A stretch of DNA of 64,000 bases from JBMOUD01 sp049319665 (lineage in GTDB: Bacteria; Pseudomonadota; Gammaproteobacteria; Enterobacterales; Enterobacteriaceae), in contig NZ_JBMOUD010000004.1 in assembly GCF_049319665.1 (NCBI RefSeq), forward strand, positions 248,001 through 312,000. The letters are read 5' to 3'. The notes beneath the pieces were generated by a model. The model ran no database searches and was not told where the DNA came from. It saw nothing but the letters and a program-made list of their open reading frames with translations. This document shows, in pieces, positions 27,084-36,699 of this stretch (positions are counted from its first letter, which is position 1; every line of letters starts with the position of its first letter). The position numbers and the translations under genes were made by a program.

Positions 27084-27632
27084 TTAATGACTAGAAGCTG
27101 CGGGAGCCGCAGGTGCTGCACCTTCAGGAGATTTTTCTGCATCTCCCGGTTTGGCCGCATTGTCGTTATTGCCACTTTTGTACAGGAACTGGCCAATCAA
27201 ATCTTCCAGCACCATCGCGGATTTCGTATCCTGAATAGAGCCGCCATCTTTAAGAATAGACGTCCCCATTTCTGGGTCGGTAAAACCAACGCTCAGCGCC
27301 AGATATTGCTCGCCGAGCAATCCTGATGTTCTTACTGCCAGTGAACTGGTATCAGGAAGCTGGTTGTACTTACTGTCGATGTCCATCGCAACACGTGGCG
27401 AATAGTTTTTATCCAGGGTGATGCTGCTTACCCGGCCAATCACTACGCCACCGATTTTAACCGGTGACTCAGCTTTTAAGCCGCCGATATTATCGAAGGT
27501 TGCATAAATCCGGTAGGTCGGGTCGCTACCAAAAGAGCGGATGTCCGCCACTTTCAGACAAATGAACAGCACCGCGCACAGTGCAATAATCATAAAAGCG
27601 CCAACCCAAATTTCACTCTTTTTAGTTTTCAT
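27084..27632 (-). CDS. mlaD: MlaD, MCE-domain phospholipid-binding subunit
   Basis: 182 residues: one TM helix (WVGAFMIIALCAVLFICLKV), an MCE domain (about 38-118, YATFDNIGGLKAESPVKIGG), a helical region forming the hexamer pore, and an Ala/Pro-rich tail. Three bp after mlaE. Confidence 0.97.
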   Translation of the reverse strand: MKTKKSEIWVGAFMIIALCAVLFICLKVADIRSFGSDPTYRIYATFDNIGGLKAESPVKIGGVVIGRVSSITLDKNYSPRVAMDIDSKYNQLPDTSSLAVRTSGLLGEQYLALSVGFTDPEMGTSILKDGGSIQDTKSAMVLEDLIGQFLYKSGNNDNAAKPGDAEKSPEGAAPAAPAASSH

Positions 27633-27635
27633 GCA

Positions 27636-28418
27636 TCAATTCCCAAACATCAGTGCTGTTAACACAAAATCTAATCCCAGTACCGCCAATGAAGAATGGA
27701 CGACAGTACGGGTCGTTGCCCGGCTAATACCTTCTGAAGTCGGGATTGCGTCATAACCGTTAAACAGAGCAATCCAGATAATGGTAATGGCAAAAACCAC
27801 GCTTTTAATCAAACAGTTAAGCAAATCCACTCGCCAATTTATGGCATTTTGCATTGACGACCAGAAGAATCCGCTGTCGATACCTTTCCAATCCACGCCG
27901 ACTAATGAACCGCCCCAGACGCCCACTGCCACAAAAATAATAGTCAGCAATGGCATGGAAATCATACCAGCCCAAAAACGCGGAGCCACGACACGACGCA
28001 GGGGATCAATCGCCATCATTTCCAGACTGGAGATTTGCTCGGTAGCTTTCATCAGGCCAATTTCTGCAGTCAGAGCCGAACCCGCACGGCCAGCAAATAA
28101 CAGCCCGGTGACCACTGGCCCAAGTTCACGCAGCAATGACAGCGCAACCATCATGCCCAGACTAGATTCAGCGCCATAAGTATTGAGGATTAAATACCCT
28201 TGTAAGCCGAGCACCATGCCGATAAACAAACCTGACACGACAATAATCAGTAAAGACAGTACCCCAACGCTATACAGTTGCTTAACTAATAACGGGAATT
28301 GCTTAACAAGCTGTGGCCGCCCAACCAATGCGCCGAAAAGCATTTGCCCGGCACGACCAAACGCCGTACAGATTTGAATCCCGCGGCGTCCAAAAGACGC
28401 TAACGTCTTTATTAACAT
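27636..28418 (-). CDS. mlaE: MlaE, Mla transporter permease
   Basis: 260 residues, MlaE/YrbE permease family with about five TM helices; SLLRELGPVVTGLLFAGRAG is the conserved coupling-helix region facing MlaF. Fourteen bp after mlaF. Confidence 0.97.
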   Translation of the reverse strand: MLIKTLASFGRRGIQICTAFGRAGQMLFGALVGRPQLVKQFPLLVKQLYSVGVLSLLIIVVSGLFIGMVLGLQGYLILNTYGAESSLGMMVALSLLRELGPVVTGLLFAGRAGSALTAEIGLMKATEQISSLEMMAIDPLRRVVAPRFWAGMISMPLLTIIFVAVGVWGGSLVGVDWKGIDSGFFWSSMQNAINWRVDLLNCLIKSVVFAITIIWIALFNGYDAIPTSEGISRATTRTVVHSSLAVLGLDFVLTALMFGN

Positions 28419-28432
28419 TATCTACTACTCCA

Positions 28433-29236
28433 TCATCCAAGGAGCTCGGTTTTGTAATCACCGGCTGGGAAACGGAAAGGAACAGGCCCATCGGCGATAC
28501 CATCAAGGAACTGACGAACGCGGGGATCGGGGTTAGTCTGTAATTCTTCGGGGGTTCCCTCAGCGATGACGCGCTCCGCAGCAACAATGTAGGCATAATC
28601 GGCAATGCTCAACACTTCGGGTACATCATGAGAAACGACGATGCAGGTGATACCTAGCGCATGGTTGAGCTCATCAATGAGTTTAACCAATACACCCATC
28701 GTAATAGGATCCTGCCCGACAAAAGGCTCATCAAACATAATCAGTTCAGGATCAAGTGCAATAGCCCTGGCCAGCGCAACACGTCGCGCCATACCGCCAG
28801 ATAACTCGGCAGGCTGTAGGTCGGCAGCGCCACGCAGCCCAACGGCTTCGAGTTTCATCATCACCGTGCTGCGCAGCAACTCTTCTGGCAAATTGCTATG
28901 TTCACGCAGTGGAAAAGCCACGTTTTCAAACACGCTTAAGTCGGTGAATAGCGCACCAGACTGAAATAACATGCTCATTTTTTTACGTGATTCATACAGT
29001 TTTCGGCGTGATAACGCAGGAATATTTTCGCCGTCAAACCAAATTTCACCGCGATCGGGCGTCAGTTGCCCGCCAATTAATCTAAGCAGTGTGGTTTTAC
29101 CAATTCCGGAAGGCCCCATGATCGCGGTCACTTTACCCCGCGGCACGGTCATATTGATTTCTTCGAAGATGGAGCGATCGCCACGAGTAAAACTCATGCC
29201 TTTAATCTCAACCAGATTCGATGCGCTTTCGCTCAT
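28433..29236 (-). CDS. mlaF: MlaF, Mla transporter ATPase
   Basis: 267 residues. Walker A GPSGIGKTT, signature LSGGMARRVALARAI and Walker B ELIMFDEPFVGQD. The ABC ATPase that powers phospholipid movement through MlaEDB. AAGGGA ribosome site before ATG 29236; first gene of the minus-strand mlaFEDCB operon, divergent from yrbG. Confidence 0.98.
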   Translation of the reverse strand: MSESASNLVEIKGMSFTRGDRSIFEEINMTVPRGKVTAIMGPSGIGKTTLLRLIGGQLTPDRGEIWFDGENIPALSRRKLYESRKKMSMLFQSGALFTDLSVFENVAFPLREHSNLPEELLRSTVMMKLEAVGLRGAADLQPAELSGGMARRVALARAIALDPELIMFDEPFVGQDPITMGVLVKLIDELNHALGITCIVVSHDVPEVLSIADYAYIVAAERVIAEGTPEELQTNPDPRVRQFLDGIADGPVPFRFPAGDYKTELLG

Positions 29237-29567
29237 TTTTTATCCCTTGGACCATAGGAGCCTTTAACTATCCGTTATGTTAGGGCACCTACTCGTCAAA
29301 TTTGCATATATTTTTGGTATTTTTACAAAAACTTACTACGAAGTTGTCACGAAAGTTGCCATTGATTTACTTTTGAGGCTTAGACAGTCAAAATCAACAG
29401 GCTGCAGCAATAGCAAATGATGAGCAAGATGCAAGCGGTCATCGTCTATCCTACAGCATATAAAGCAAACCGGGTAAAACACACCACCCAGGGTCTGTTT
29501 TTAATTGAAAACCTTGGTTGCCAGCCAGACCAATGAACCTCGCATTATACCCAAGAAAGGATTTTTC
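29237..29567. promoter_or_regulatory. mlaF-yrbG divergent promoter region
   Basis: 331 bp with AT-rich tracts (29310-29340) next to mlaF. It must contain both promoters; I cannot fix boxes with confidence and see no gene or hairpin. Confidence 0.35.
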
Positions 29568-30545
29568 ATGCTTCTCGCTAGCGTACTAATGATTGTCGGC
29601 TTGTTTCTACTTGTATATGCCGCCGATCGTCTGGTGTACGGTGCTGCTGTTCTGGCAAGCTCGATGGGTATTCCCCCTTTAATTATTGGTATGACCGTCG
29701 TGGGTGTAGGTATTTCCCTGCCCGAGTTGGTGGTATCAACAACTGCCGCCATTAATGGGCAAATGGATTTGGCAGTAGGAAACGTGCTTGGTTCCAATAT
29801 TACGAATATTCTGCTTATTCTGGGTGGAGCGGCACTAATTCATCCACTTTCCGTTCGTTCTGATATCCTGCGGCGTGAACTGCCGTTAATGTTGCTGGTG
29901 ACCATTCTTTGTGGCTTCCTGATAAGCGATAACGAATTGAGCCGTTGGGATGGTCTATTACTGATTGCCAGTGCGGGTGTATTCCTGACGTTGATGATCA
30001 AAATTGCCAAACTCTCCGAACTAGAGGGGCGAGATACATTAACCAGCGAACAAATCGCCGAATTACCGCAAGATAGTAGCAATACCGTGGCCTTTTTATG
30101 GCTGGCGCTGGCGTTTATTATCATGCCGCTGGCCGCGAATATGATTGTAGACAACGCCACGGTTATCGCCCGTTATTTTGGGGTAAGCGAACTGATTATC
30201 GGTCTCACCGTTGTGGCAATTGGTACCAGCCTGCCAGAATTGGCAACGTTTATTGCTGGAGCGATAAAAGGCGAAGACGATATTGCGCTCGGCAATATTA
30301 TCGGTGCCAATATTTTTAACGTATGCCTGGTGCTCGGTGTGCCTGCGTTAGTCGCTCCAGGACGTTTTAGCCCCGATGCGTTTCACCGGGATTACTGGGT
30401 GATGCTGGCGGTAAGCGTCGTGCTCATTGGACTATGCTTGATGCGTAAGCACCGCATTGGACATATTGCAGGTGCCCTGTTGTTATGTGGTTTCTTCGCC
30501 TATTTAGCGATGCTGTTCTTGATACCTGGCAGCGTCGAGTTTTAA
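29568..30545 (+). CDS. yrbG: YrbG, CaCA-family Na+/Ca2+ exchanger-like protein
   Basis: 325 residues from ATG 29568 (AAAGGA 6 nt upstream), the E. coli length. Two homologous halves with inverted alpha repeats: GVGISLPELVVSTTAAINGQ and VAIGTSLPELATFIAGAIKG, each followed by an AxGN(V/I)xGxNxxN motif. About ten TM helices. Cation specificity unproven. Confidence 0.95.
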   Translation: MLLASVLMIVGLFLLVYAADRLVYGAAVLASSMGIPPLIIGMTVVGVGISLPELVVSTTAAINGQMDLAVGNVLGSNITNILLILGGAALIHPLSVRSDILRRELPLMLLVTILCGFLISDNELSRWDGLLLIASAGVFLTLMIKIAKLSELEGRDTLTSEQIAELPQDSSNTVAFLWLALAFIIMPLAANMIVDNATVIARYFGVSELIIGLTVVAIGTSLPELATFIAGAIKGEDDIALGNIIGANIFNVCLVLGVPALVAPGRFSPDAFHRDYWVMLAVSVVLIGLCLMRKHRIGHIAGALLLCGFFAYLAMLFLIPGSVEF

Positions 30546-30633
30546 AACCGTGAATTTATAAGAGCATTGGAACGGCGTTTAGCATTGATTCGCAATAACT
30601 ACGCTCCAATGCACCAAGTCGCAGGAATTGACG

Positions 30634-31620
30634 ATGACAAATAACGATTTACATCCTGTTTTTGATTTTAGCGAAGTAGGTAAACAGGTACTACAGACCG
30701 AGCGTGAAGGCTTGGCGCAGCTGGACCAATATATCAACGATGACTTTAATCGCGCCTGCGAAAAGATGTTTAAGTGCACCGGTAAAGTGATTGTGATGGG
30801 AATGGGTAAATCTGGGCACGTGGGGCGCAAAATGGCTGCCACCTTCGCCAGTACCGGCACCCCCGCTTTCTTCGTGCATCCCGGAGAAGCCAGCCACGGC
30901 GATTTGGGGATGGTGTCAAAACAGGACGTGGTGATCCTTATCTCCAATTCCGGCGAATCTCATGAAATTCTCGCGCTGATCCCGGTGTTAAAACGTCAGT
31001 CGATTACGCTTATCTGCCTGACGGCTAACCCTGAAAGCTCAATGGGCAAAGCTGCCGATGTTCATATTTGTGTGAGCGTGCCGCAAGAAGCTTGCCCATT
31101 AGGTTTAGCACCGACCACCAGTACTACGGCTGTGATGGTGATGGGCGATGCATTAGCCGTAGCGCTATTGCAGGCGCGTGGATTCACCACAGAAGACTTT
31201 GCACTATCACACCCAGGCGGTGCGTTGGGACGTAAACTGCTGCTACGCGTCAGTGATATCATGCATACTGGCAGTGAAATTCCACACATTAGCCGCGATG
31301 CATCTTTACGTGATGCGCTGCTAGAAATCACACGCAAAAACCTAGGAATGACGGTTATTTGCAATGATTTGATGAAAATCGAAGGGATTTTCACCGATGG
31401 TGACTTACGCCGTATCTTTGATATGGGCGTTAACGTCAACGAAGCCAAGATTACCGATGTCATGACGACCGGTGGTATCCGGGTGCGCCCTTCTCTGCTG
31501 GCGGTAGATGCACTCAACATCATGCAAGAGCGTCATATTACCTGCGTGATGGTGGCTGACGGTGACCAACTATTGGGTGTGCTGCATATGCACGACATGC
31601 TACGCGCAGGCGTGGTGTGA
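30634..31620 (+). CDS. kdsD: D-arabinose 5-phosphate isomerase KdsD
   Basis: 328 residues from ATG 30634 (AGGA upstream; a TTG two codons earlier is not needed). SIS domain (about 42-175; GMGKSGHVGRKMAATFASTG, SNSGESHEI) and two CBS domains (about 210-328). Converts ribulose 5-phosphate to arabinose 5-phosphate, the first step to Kdo. Followed by kdsC and lptCAB, coupling Kdo supply to LPS export. Confidence 0.97.
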   Translation: MTNNDLHPVFDFSEVGKQVLQTEREGLAQLDQYINDDFNRACEKMFKCTGKVIVMGMGKSGHVGRKMAATFASTGTPAFFVHPGEASHGDLGMVSKQDVVILISNSGESHEILALIPVLKRQSITLICLTANPESSMGKAADVHICVSVPQEACPLGLAPTTSTTAVMVMGDALAVALLQARGFTTEDFALSHPGGALGRKLLLRVSDIMHTGSEIPHISRDASLRDALLEITRKNLGMTVICNDLMKIEGIFTDGDLRRIFDMGVNVNEAKITDVMTTGGIRVRPSLLAVDALNIMQERHITCVMVADGDQLLGVLHMHDMLRAGVV

Positions 31621-31696
31621 TCACGACCAGAATTACTATAGATTTGAAATGACAGTAGGTTTGAAATGACGAGCTTCTCCATAAGGAACTGCCCAC

Positions 31697-32263
31697 ATGA
31701 GTAATAGCGCAGCACAGGTTGCGACCTGTTATGGCCCGGTTAGCGCAGAGGTTATTGCACGCGCCAGCGCCATCCGCCTGCTGATCTGTGATGTCGATGG
31801 TGTGATGTCTGATGGTTTGATTTATATGGGTAATCAAGGAGAAGAACTTAAAAGCTTTAACGTCCGTGATGGCTACGGCATCCGCTGCCTGCTGACCTCA
31901 GATATCGAAGTGGCGATTATCACCGGCCGCAATGCGAAATTGTTGGAAGATCGTGCTAATACACTTGGCATTCGCCATCTTTACCAAGGGCAATCGGATA
32001 AGCTTTTGGCCTTCAATGAACTCTTAGATACACTGTCGCTGCAAGCTCATCAGGTCGCCTATATTGGTGATGATCTGATCGACTGGCCAGTCATGGAAAA
32101 AGTGGGCCTGTCTGTTGCGGTTAAAGATGCGCATCCCATTTTGTTGCCTAAAGCCGATTATGTGACCCAAATTGCTGGCGGACGCGGCGCAGTGAGAGAA
32201 CTTTGCGACCTGATTTTACTGGCTCAGGGCAAGCTAGAAGACGCCAAGGGGCTATCAATATGA
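31697..32263 (+). CDS. kdsC: Kdo-8-phosphate phosphatase KdsC
   Basis: 188 residues. C0-type HAD phosphatase: nucleophile loop LLICDVDGVMSDG, IITGRNAKL and YIGDDLIDWPVM. Removes phosphate from Kdo 8-P to release Kdo. Its stop overlaps the lptC start (ATGA). Confidence 0.97.
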   Translation: MSNSAAQVATCYGPVSAEVIARASAIRLLICDVDGVMSDGLIYMGNQGEELKSFNVRDGYGIRCLLTSDIEVAIITGRNAKLLEDRANTLGIRHLYQGQSDKLLAFNELLDTLSLQAHQVAYIGDDLIDWPVMEKVGLSVAVKDAHPILLPKADYVTQIAGGRGAVRELCDLILLAQGKLEDAKGLSI

Positions 32264-32841
32264 GTAAAATAAAGCTTTGGATAACCATCGTCCTGGCCAT
32301 TATTGTGTTGGTACTGATTGGTTGGACAATGTCCGATAACAGCAACCAAACAACACCAGTGGCAACCAACGATCAAGAGCCGACTTACCAAAGCCAGCAT
32401 ACTGTCACGGTAGTTTATAGCCCTGTCGGCAAACTGAATTACAAACTGGTGTCGGATGAGGTCAAATATTACACTACCGATCAGTTAAGTTGGTTTACCA
32501 ATCCGGTCATGACGATGTACGACGAGAATGCGGTTCCAACGTGGACAGTCCGCTCAGACCGCGCCAAACTGACTAATGACAAAATGCTGTATTTATACGG
32601 CCATGTACAGGTAGACAGTTTGACGCCAGCAACGTCTCAGTTACAAAGAATTAAAACAGACAATGCTCAAGTCAATCTGACTACTCAAGATGTCTCCTCA
32701 GATGACGAAGTCACATTGTACGGTACTGACTTCACCTCTAATGGCATGAAAATGCGTGGGAATTTGCGGAATAAAACCGCAGAGCTGATCGAAAAGGTAA
32801 ATACCTCTTATGAAATTCCAAACAAAAAACAAAATCCGTAA
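32260..32841 (+). CDS. lptC: LptC, LPS transport bitopic protein
   Basis: 193 residues from ATG 32260, overlapping kdsC by 4 bp. One TM helix (LWITIVLAIIVLVLIGW) and a periplasmic beta-jellyroll (LptC/LptA family). Passes LPS from LptBFG to LptA. The last 32 bp overlap lptA. Confidence 0.97.
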   Translation: MSKIKLWITIVLAIIVLVLIGWTMSDNSNQTTPVATNDQEPTYQSQHTVTVVYSPVGKLNYKLVSDEVKYYTTDQLSWFTNPVMTMYDENAVPTWTVRSDRAKLTNDKMLYLYGHVQVDSLTPATSQLQRIKTDNAQVNLTTQDVSSDDEVTLYGTDFTSNGMKMRGNLRNKTAELIEKVNTSYEIPNKKQNP

Positions 32842-33364
32842 CTTCTTGATTACCAGCACGCTTTTGGCCGTCAGTATTCCGGCTTTCGCGCTGAAAGATG
32901 ACACGACTAAACCGATTAAAATCGATTCGGATAATCAGGCATTGGACGTCAACACCAATACCGCCACCTTTACTGGCAACGTAATTGTCAATCAAGGAAC
33001 GATTCAGGTAAAAGCCGATAAAGTCGTCGTCATTCGACCACAAGGCCAGTCAGGCAAAGAGATTGTAGAAGGTTACGGCAATCCAGTGACTTTCTATCAG
33101 ATGCAGGACAATGGCAAACCTATTACCGGCCACGCGCTGAAAGTACGCTATGAAGTCGCCACCGACTTGGTTACCTTGACGGGTGATGCCTACCTTGAAC
33201 AGCTAGATAGCAACGTCAAAGGCGATCGCATTACTTATCTGGTGCAAAAACAGCAGATGGAAGCTTTCAGCGATAAAGGCAAACGTGTCACCACTGTGCT
33301 GGTGCCGAATGAATTGCAGGATAAAAAGCCCGCTGCAGCAGCCGGCCAGAAAAAGAGTAACTGA
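32810..33364 (+). CDS. lptA: LptA, periplasmic LPS bridge protein
   Basis: 184 residues with a signal peptide ending SIPAFA. OstA/LptA beta-jellyroll that oligomerises into the periplasmic LPS bridge. Start lies inside lptC; lptB follows 6 bp later. Confidence 0.97.
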   Translation: MKFQTKNKIRNFLITSTLLAVSIPAFALKDDTTKPIKIDSDNQALDVNTNTATFTGNVIVNQGTIQVKADKVVVIRPQGQSGKEIVEGYGNPVTFYQMQDNGKPITGHALKVRYEVATDLVTLTGDAYLEQLDSNVKGDRITYLVQKQQMEAFSDKGKRVTTVLVPNELQDKKPAAAAGQKKSN

Positions 33365-33370
33365 TAGCTT

Positions 33371-34096
33371 ATGGCAACATTAATCGCAAAAAATCTGGCT
33401 AAGGCTTATAAAGGGCGTAAAGTCGTTGAAGACGTTAGCCTGACCGTAAATTCAGGTGAAATTGTCGGTTTGCTAGGACCAAATGGTGCGGGTAAGACCA
33501 CTACCTTTTATATGGTTGTTGGCATCGTCCAGCGCGATGCAGGCAGCATCATTATCGATGAAGAAGATATCAGCCTGTTACCGCTGCATACTCGTGCTCG
33601 TCGCGGTATCGGTTATCTGCCGCAAGAAGCTTCGATCTTCCGCCGCCTGAGCGTTTACAACAACTTAATGGCCGTCTTGGAAATCCGCGACGATCTCAGC
33701 AAAGAGCAGCGTAACGACCGTGCCAATGAGTTGATGGAAGAGTTCCATATTTCACATTTGCGCGATAACCTCGGTCAATCGCTATCTGGTGGTGAACGCC
33801 GCCGTGTGGAAATTGCCCGTGCACTTGCCGCGAATCCTAAGTTTATCCTGCTTGATGAACCCTTTGCCGGGGTCGATCCGATTTCCGTTATCGACATTAA
33901 AAAGATCATCGAACATTTGCGTGACAGCGGCCTCGGGGTTCTGATTACTGACCACAACGTGCGTGAAACTCTCGACGTCTGTGAGCGAGCTTATATCGTA
34001 AGCCAAGGCCAATTGATTGCCCACGGCTCACCAACGGATATTCTCGCCGATGAACAAGTAAAACGCGTCTATCTGGGTGAAGCATTCCGCTTGTAA
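33371..34096 (+). CDS. lptB: LptB, LPS export ATPase
   Basis: 241 residues. Walker A GPNGAGKTT, signature LSGGERRRVEIARAL, Walker B FILLDEPFAGVDP and switch His in LITDHNVRE. Powers LPS extraction by LptFG. rpoN follows after 144 bp. Confidence 0.98.
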   Translation: MATLIAKNLAKAYKGRKVVEDVSLTVNSGEIVGLLGPNGAGKTTTFYMVVGIVQRDAGSIIIDEEDISLLPLHTRARRGIGYLPQEASIFRRLSVYNNLMAVLEIRDDLSKEQRNDRANELMEEFHISHLRDNLGQSLSGGERRRVEIARALAANPKFILLDEPFAGVDPISVIDIKKIIEHLRDSGLGVLITDHNVRETLDVCERAYIVSQGQLIAHGSPTDILADEQVKRVYLGEAFRL

Positions 34097-34240
34097 CGTT
34101 GCCAAGTAGGCGTCGTTGTATAACCTGATGTTGTGCGAAATAATGTTGTGTAGCAATGCTCGAAAACAGTATGACCGTTCAGAAATAGTATGAGTGGTAT
34201 CCGAATAGGTTCTCGTTATTAACGGAAGTACAGCCAAGAT

Positions 34241-35674
34241 ATGAAGCAAGGTTTGCAACTCAGGCTCAGCCAACAATTGGCCATGACCCCACAGCTACAG
34301 CAGGCGATACGCTTGTTGCAACTGTCTACGCTTGAACTCCAACAAGAAATCCAGCTCGCACTGGAAAGTAACCCATTGTTGGAACAAACCGACTTACATG
34401 GTGAAATCGACGCCCAAGAGAGCGTCGATAGCGAAGACTTGGATACCCGCGAAGCCCTCGAACAAAAAGATATGCCAGAGGAGCTACCGCTAGATGCCAC
34501 CTGGGACGAAATCTATACCGCAGGCACGCCTTCAGGTATGGGTAACGACTACAGCGATGATGAATTGCCCGTTTATCAAGGCGAAACCACCCAAACGCTG
34601 CAAGACTATCTGATGTGGCAGGTTGAGCTGACACCGTTTTCTGATACCGACCGCGCTATCGCCACATCAATCGTTGATGCGGTTGACGATACTGGCTATT
34701 TGACCGTGTCACTCGATGACATTCTCGAAAGTATGGGTGATGAAGAAGTCAGCATGGAAGAGGTTGCCGCCGTACTCAAACGCGTGCAACGTTTTGACCC
34801 TGTTGGCGTCGCGGCACGCGATCTGCGCGATTGCCTGCTCATTCAACTCTCGCAATATGTCACCGAAACCGCGTTTCTGAGTGAAGCTAAACTTATCGTC
34901 AGCGAACATTTAGATTTGCTCGCCAACCACGATTTCCGCGCGCTGATGCGAGCAACCCGCCTAAAAGAAGATACACTGAAAGGTGCGATGCAACTGATTC
35001 AGTCGCTGGACCCTCGCCCAGGCCAATCGATCAACACTGGCGAATCCGAATATGTGATCCCAGACGTCTTGGTGAGAAAAATCGGCAAAGTGTGGGCCGT
35101 CGAATTAAATTCAGACAGCATCCCTCGCTTAAAAATCAACCAGCAATATGCGGCTATGGGTAATTCGGTACGTAACGACAGCGACGGCCAATTTATTCGT
35201 AGTAATCTGCAAGAAGCCAAATGGTTGATCAAAAGTCTGGAAAGCCGCAACGAGACATTATTAAAAGTCACCCGCTGTATTGTTGAACAGCAGCAAGCCT
35301 TCTTTGAATTGGGTGAAGAGCATATGAAACCGATGGTGTTGGCCGATATCGCCAGTGCCGTAGAAATGCATGAATCAACCATATCGCGCGTCACCACGCA
35401 AAAGTTTTTGCACAGCCCGCGCGGTATTTTTGAGCTGAAATATTTCTTCTCCAGCCACGTCAATACAGACAGCGGTGGCGAGGCATCATCAACCGCTATC
35501 CGTGCATTGGTGAAGAAATTGATCGCGGCGGAAAATCCCGTCAAACCATTGAGTGACAGCAAGTTGGCCACGATGCTATCCGATCAAGGGATTATGGTGG
35601 CCCGCCGTACTGTTGCAAAATACCGAGAGTCCTTGTCCATCCCGCCGTCAAACCAACGCAAACAGTTAGTTTGA
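34241..35674 (+). CDS. rpoN: RNA polymerase sigma-54 factor RpoN
   Basis: 477 residues. Region I is Gln/Leu-rich (LRLSQQLAMTPQLQQAIRLL) and meets bacterial enhancer-binding proteins; region II is acidic; region III ends with the HTH and the RpoN box, here ARRTVAKYRE, which reads the -24 element. A matching sigma-54 promoter occurs in this window at 63102-63117. Confidence 0.98.
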   Translation: MKQGLQLRLSQQLAMTPQLQQAIRLLQLSTLELQQEIQLALESNPLLEQTDLHGEIDAQESVDSEDLDTREALEQKDMPEELPLDATWDEIYTAGTPSGMGNDYSDDELPVYQGETTQTLQDYLMWQVELTPFSDTDRAIATSIVDAVDDTGYLTVSLDDILESMGDEEVSMEEVAAVLKRVQRFDPVGVAARDLRDCLLIQLSQYVTETAFLSEAKLIVSEHLDLLANHDFRALMRATRLKEDTLKGAMQLIQSLDPRPGQSINTGESEYVIPDVLVRKIGKVWAVELNSDSIPRLKINQQYAAMGNSVRNDSDGQFIRSNLQEAKWLIKSLESRNETLLKVTRCIVEQQQAFFELGEEHMKPMVLADIASAVEMHESTISRVTTQKFLHSPRGIFELKYFFSSHVNTDSGGEASSTAIRALVKKLIAAENPVKPLSDSKLATMLSDQGIMVARRTVAKYRESLSIPPSNQRKQLV

Positions 35675-35697
35675 CCTCAACAGAGAAGGAAGACATT

Positions 35698-35985
35698 ATG
35701 CAGCTCAACATTACCGGACATCACGTTGATATCACCGATCCATTGCGAGAATTCGTGACCACAAAGTTTGCCAAACTTGAGCAATACTTTGACCGAATCA
35801 ATCAGGTTCATGTGATATTAAGCACTGAAAAAGTAGAGAAAGTTGCAGAAGCTACTCTGCACGTGAACGGCGGCGAGTTGCATGCCACCTCGGAGCATCA
35901 GGATATGTATGCTGCTATTGACGGTTTAATTGATAAACTGAGCCGACAGCTCAACAAGCATAAAGATAAACTGAAACAGCACTGA
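35698..35985 (+). CDS. hpf: Ribosome hibernation promoting factor HPF (short form)
   Basis: 95 residues from ATG 35698, 23 bp after rpoN; GAAGGAAG ribosome site. MQLNITGHHVDITDPLREFV and the basic C-terminus KLSRQLNKHKDKLK are typical. Binds the 30S head to stabilise 100S dimers in stationary phase. Confidence 0.97.
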   Translation: MQLNITGHHVDITDPLREFVTTKFAKLEQYFDRINQVHVILSTEKVEKVAEATLHVNGGELHATSEHQDMYAAIDGLIDKLSRQLNKHKDKLKQH

Positions 35986-36070
35986 CCTTACTCGTAGCAC
36001 CTAAGGCTACAGTTTTGCACATCGGCTCGTGGCCCCAGGTCCGGGCCGATAAGCATCAAAGGGCAAGACA

Positions 36071-36170
36071 CTTATGTGAAAATGCACCTAAGTGAAAACG
36101 CACTTAAGCGATAAACCTAGTTAAGCGAAAATGTGCCTAAGCAAAAAAACGCACCTAAGCGAAAGATGAG
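36071..36170 (+). repeat. Six imperfect tandem repeats directly before ptsN
   Basis: Units of 16-18 bp starting at 36071, 36088, 36104, 36121, 36137 and 36155, each a variant of CTAAGCGAAAACGCAC. The array ends exactly at the ptsN start codon, and its last unit supplies the weak ribosome site (AAGATGAG). Too short and degenerate to be a CRISPR array. Confidence 0.8.
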
Positions 36171-36641
36171 ATGAACAACGATTCAGCACTACAGTTAACC
36201 TCGGTTTTAAACGCCGAGTGCACCAAAAGTAACGTCCAATGCGCCAGTAAAAAACGCGTGCTGGAAATTATCAGCGAGCTAGCAGCCAAACAACTGAATC
36301 TGGCTCCGCAGGTCATTTTCGATGCGATCTTAACCCGCGAACGTATGGGCAGTACCGGTATTGGTGCAGGGATAGCTATCCCTCACGGTAAACTGGAAGA
36401 GGATACGCTGCGAGCCGTTGGCGTGTTTATCCAACTTGAGCAACCTATCGCCTTTGACGCCATTGATAATCAACCCGTGGACCTACTTTTTGCCTTGCTG
36501 GTTCCGGCAGATCAATGTAAAACCCACTTACATACCTTGTCTTTAGTCGCCAAGAAATTGGCTGATAAAGGCGTATGTCGCCGCTTACGTGGCGCGCAAA
36601 GCGATGAAGAGCTTTATCAAATCATCACTGAAATAGAGTAA
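36171..36641 (+). CDS. ptsN: PtsN, EIIA-Ntr of the nitrogen PTS
   Basis: 156 residues, slightly shorter at the N-terminus than E. coli (163). Fructose-type EIIA fold with the phosphorylated His in GIAIPHGKLEE. Receives phosphate from PtsP via Npr and controls K+ transport (TrkA, KdpD) and stress responses. Its leader is the tandem repeat array. Confidence 0.96.
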   Translation: MNNDSALQLTSVLNAECTKSNVQCASKKRVLEIISELAAKQLNLAPQVIFDAILTRERMGSTGIGAGIAIPHGKLEEDTLRAVGVFIQLEQPIAFDAIDNQPVDLLFALLVPADQCKTHLHTLSLVAKKLADKGVCRRLRGAQSDEELYQIITEIE

Positions 36642-36699
36642 TTGAATAGCCTGAAAGCAGGATCGTACTGTTTTTAGCGAAAGCTGAGGGAGTGACAAC

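Noticed and set aside
36071..36170. Possible CRISPR array
   Set aside because: Units are contiguous 16-18 bp variants without spacers and no cas genes are near.
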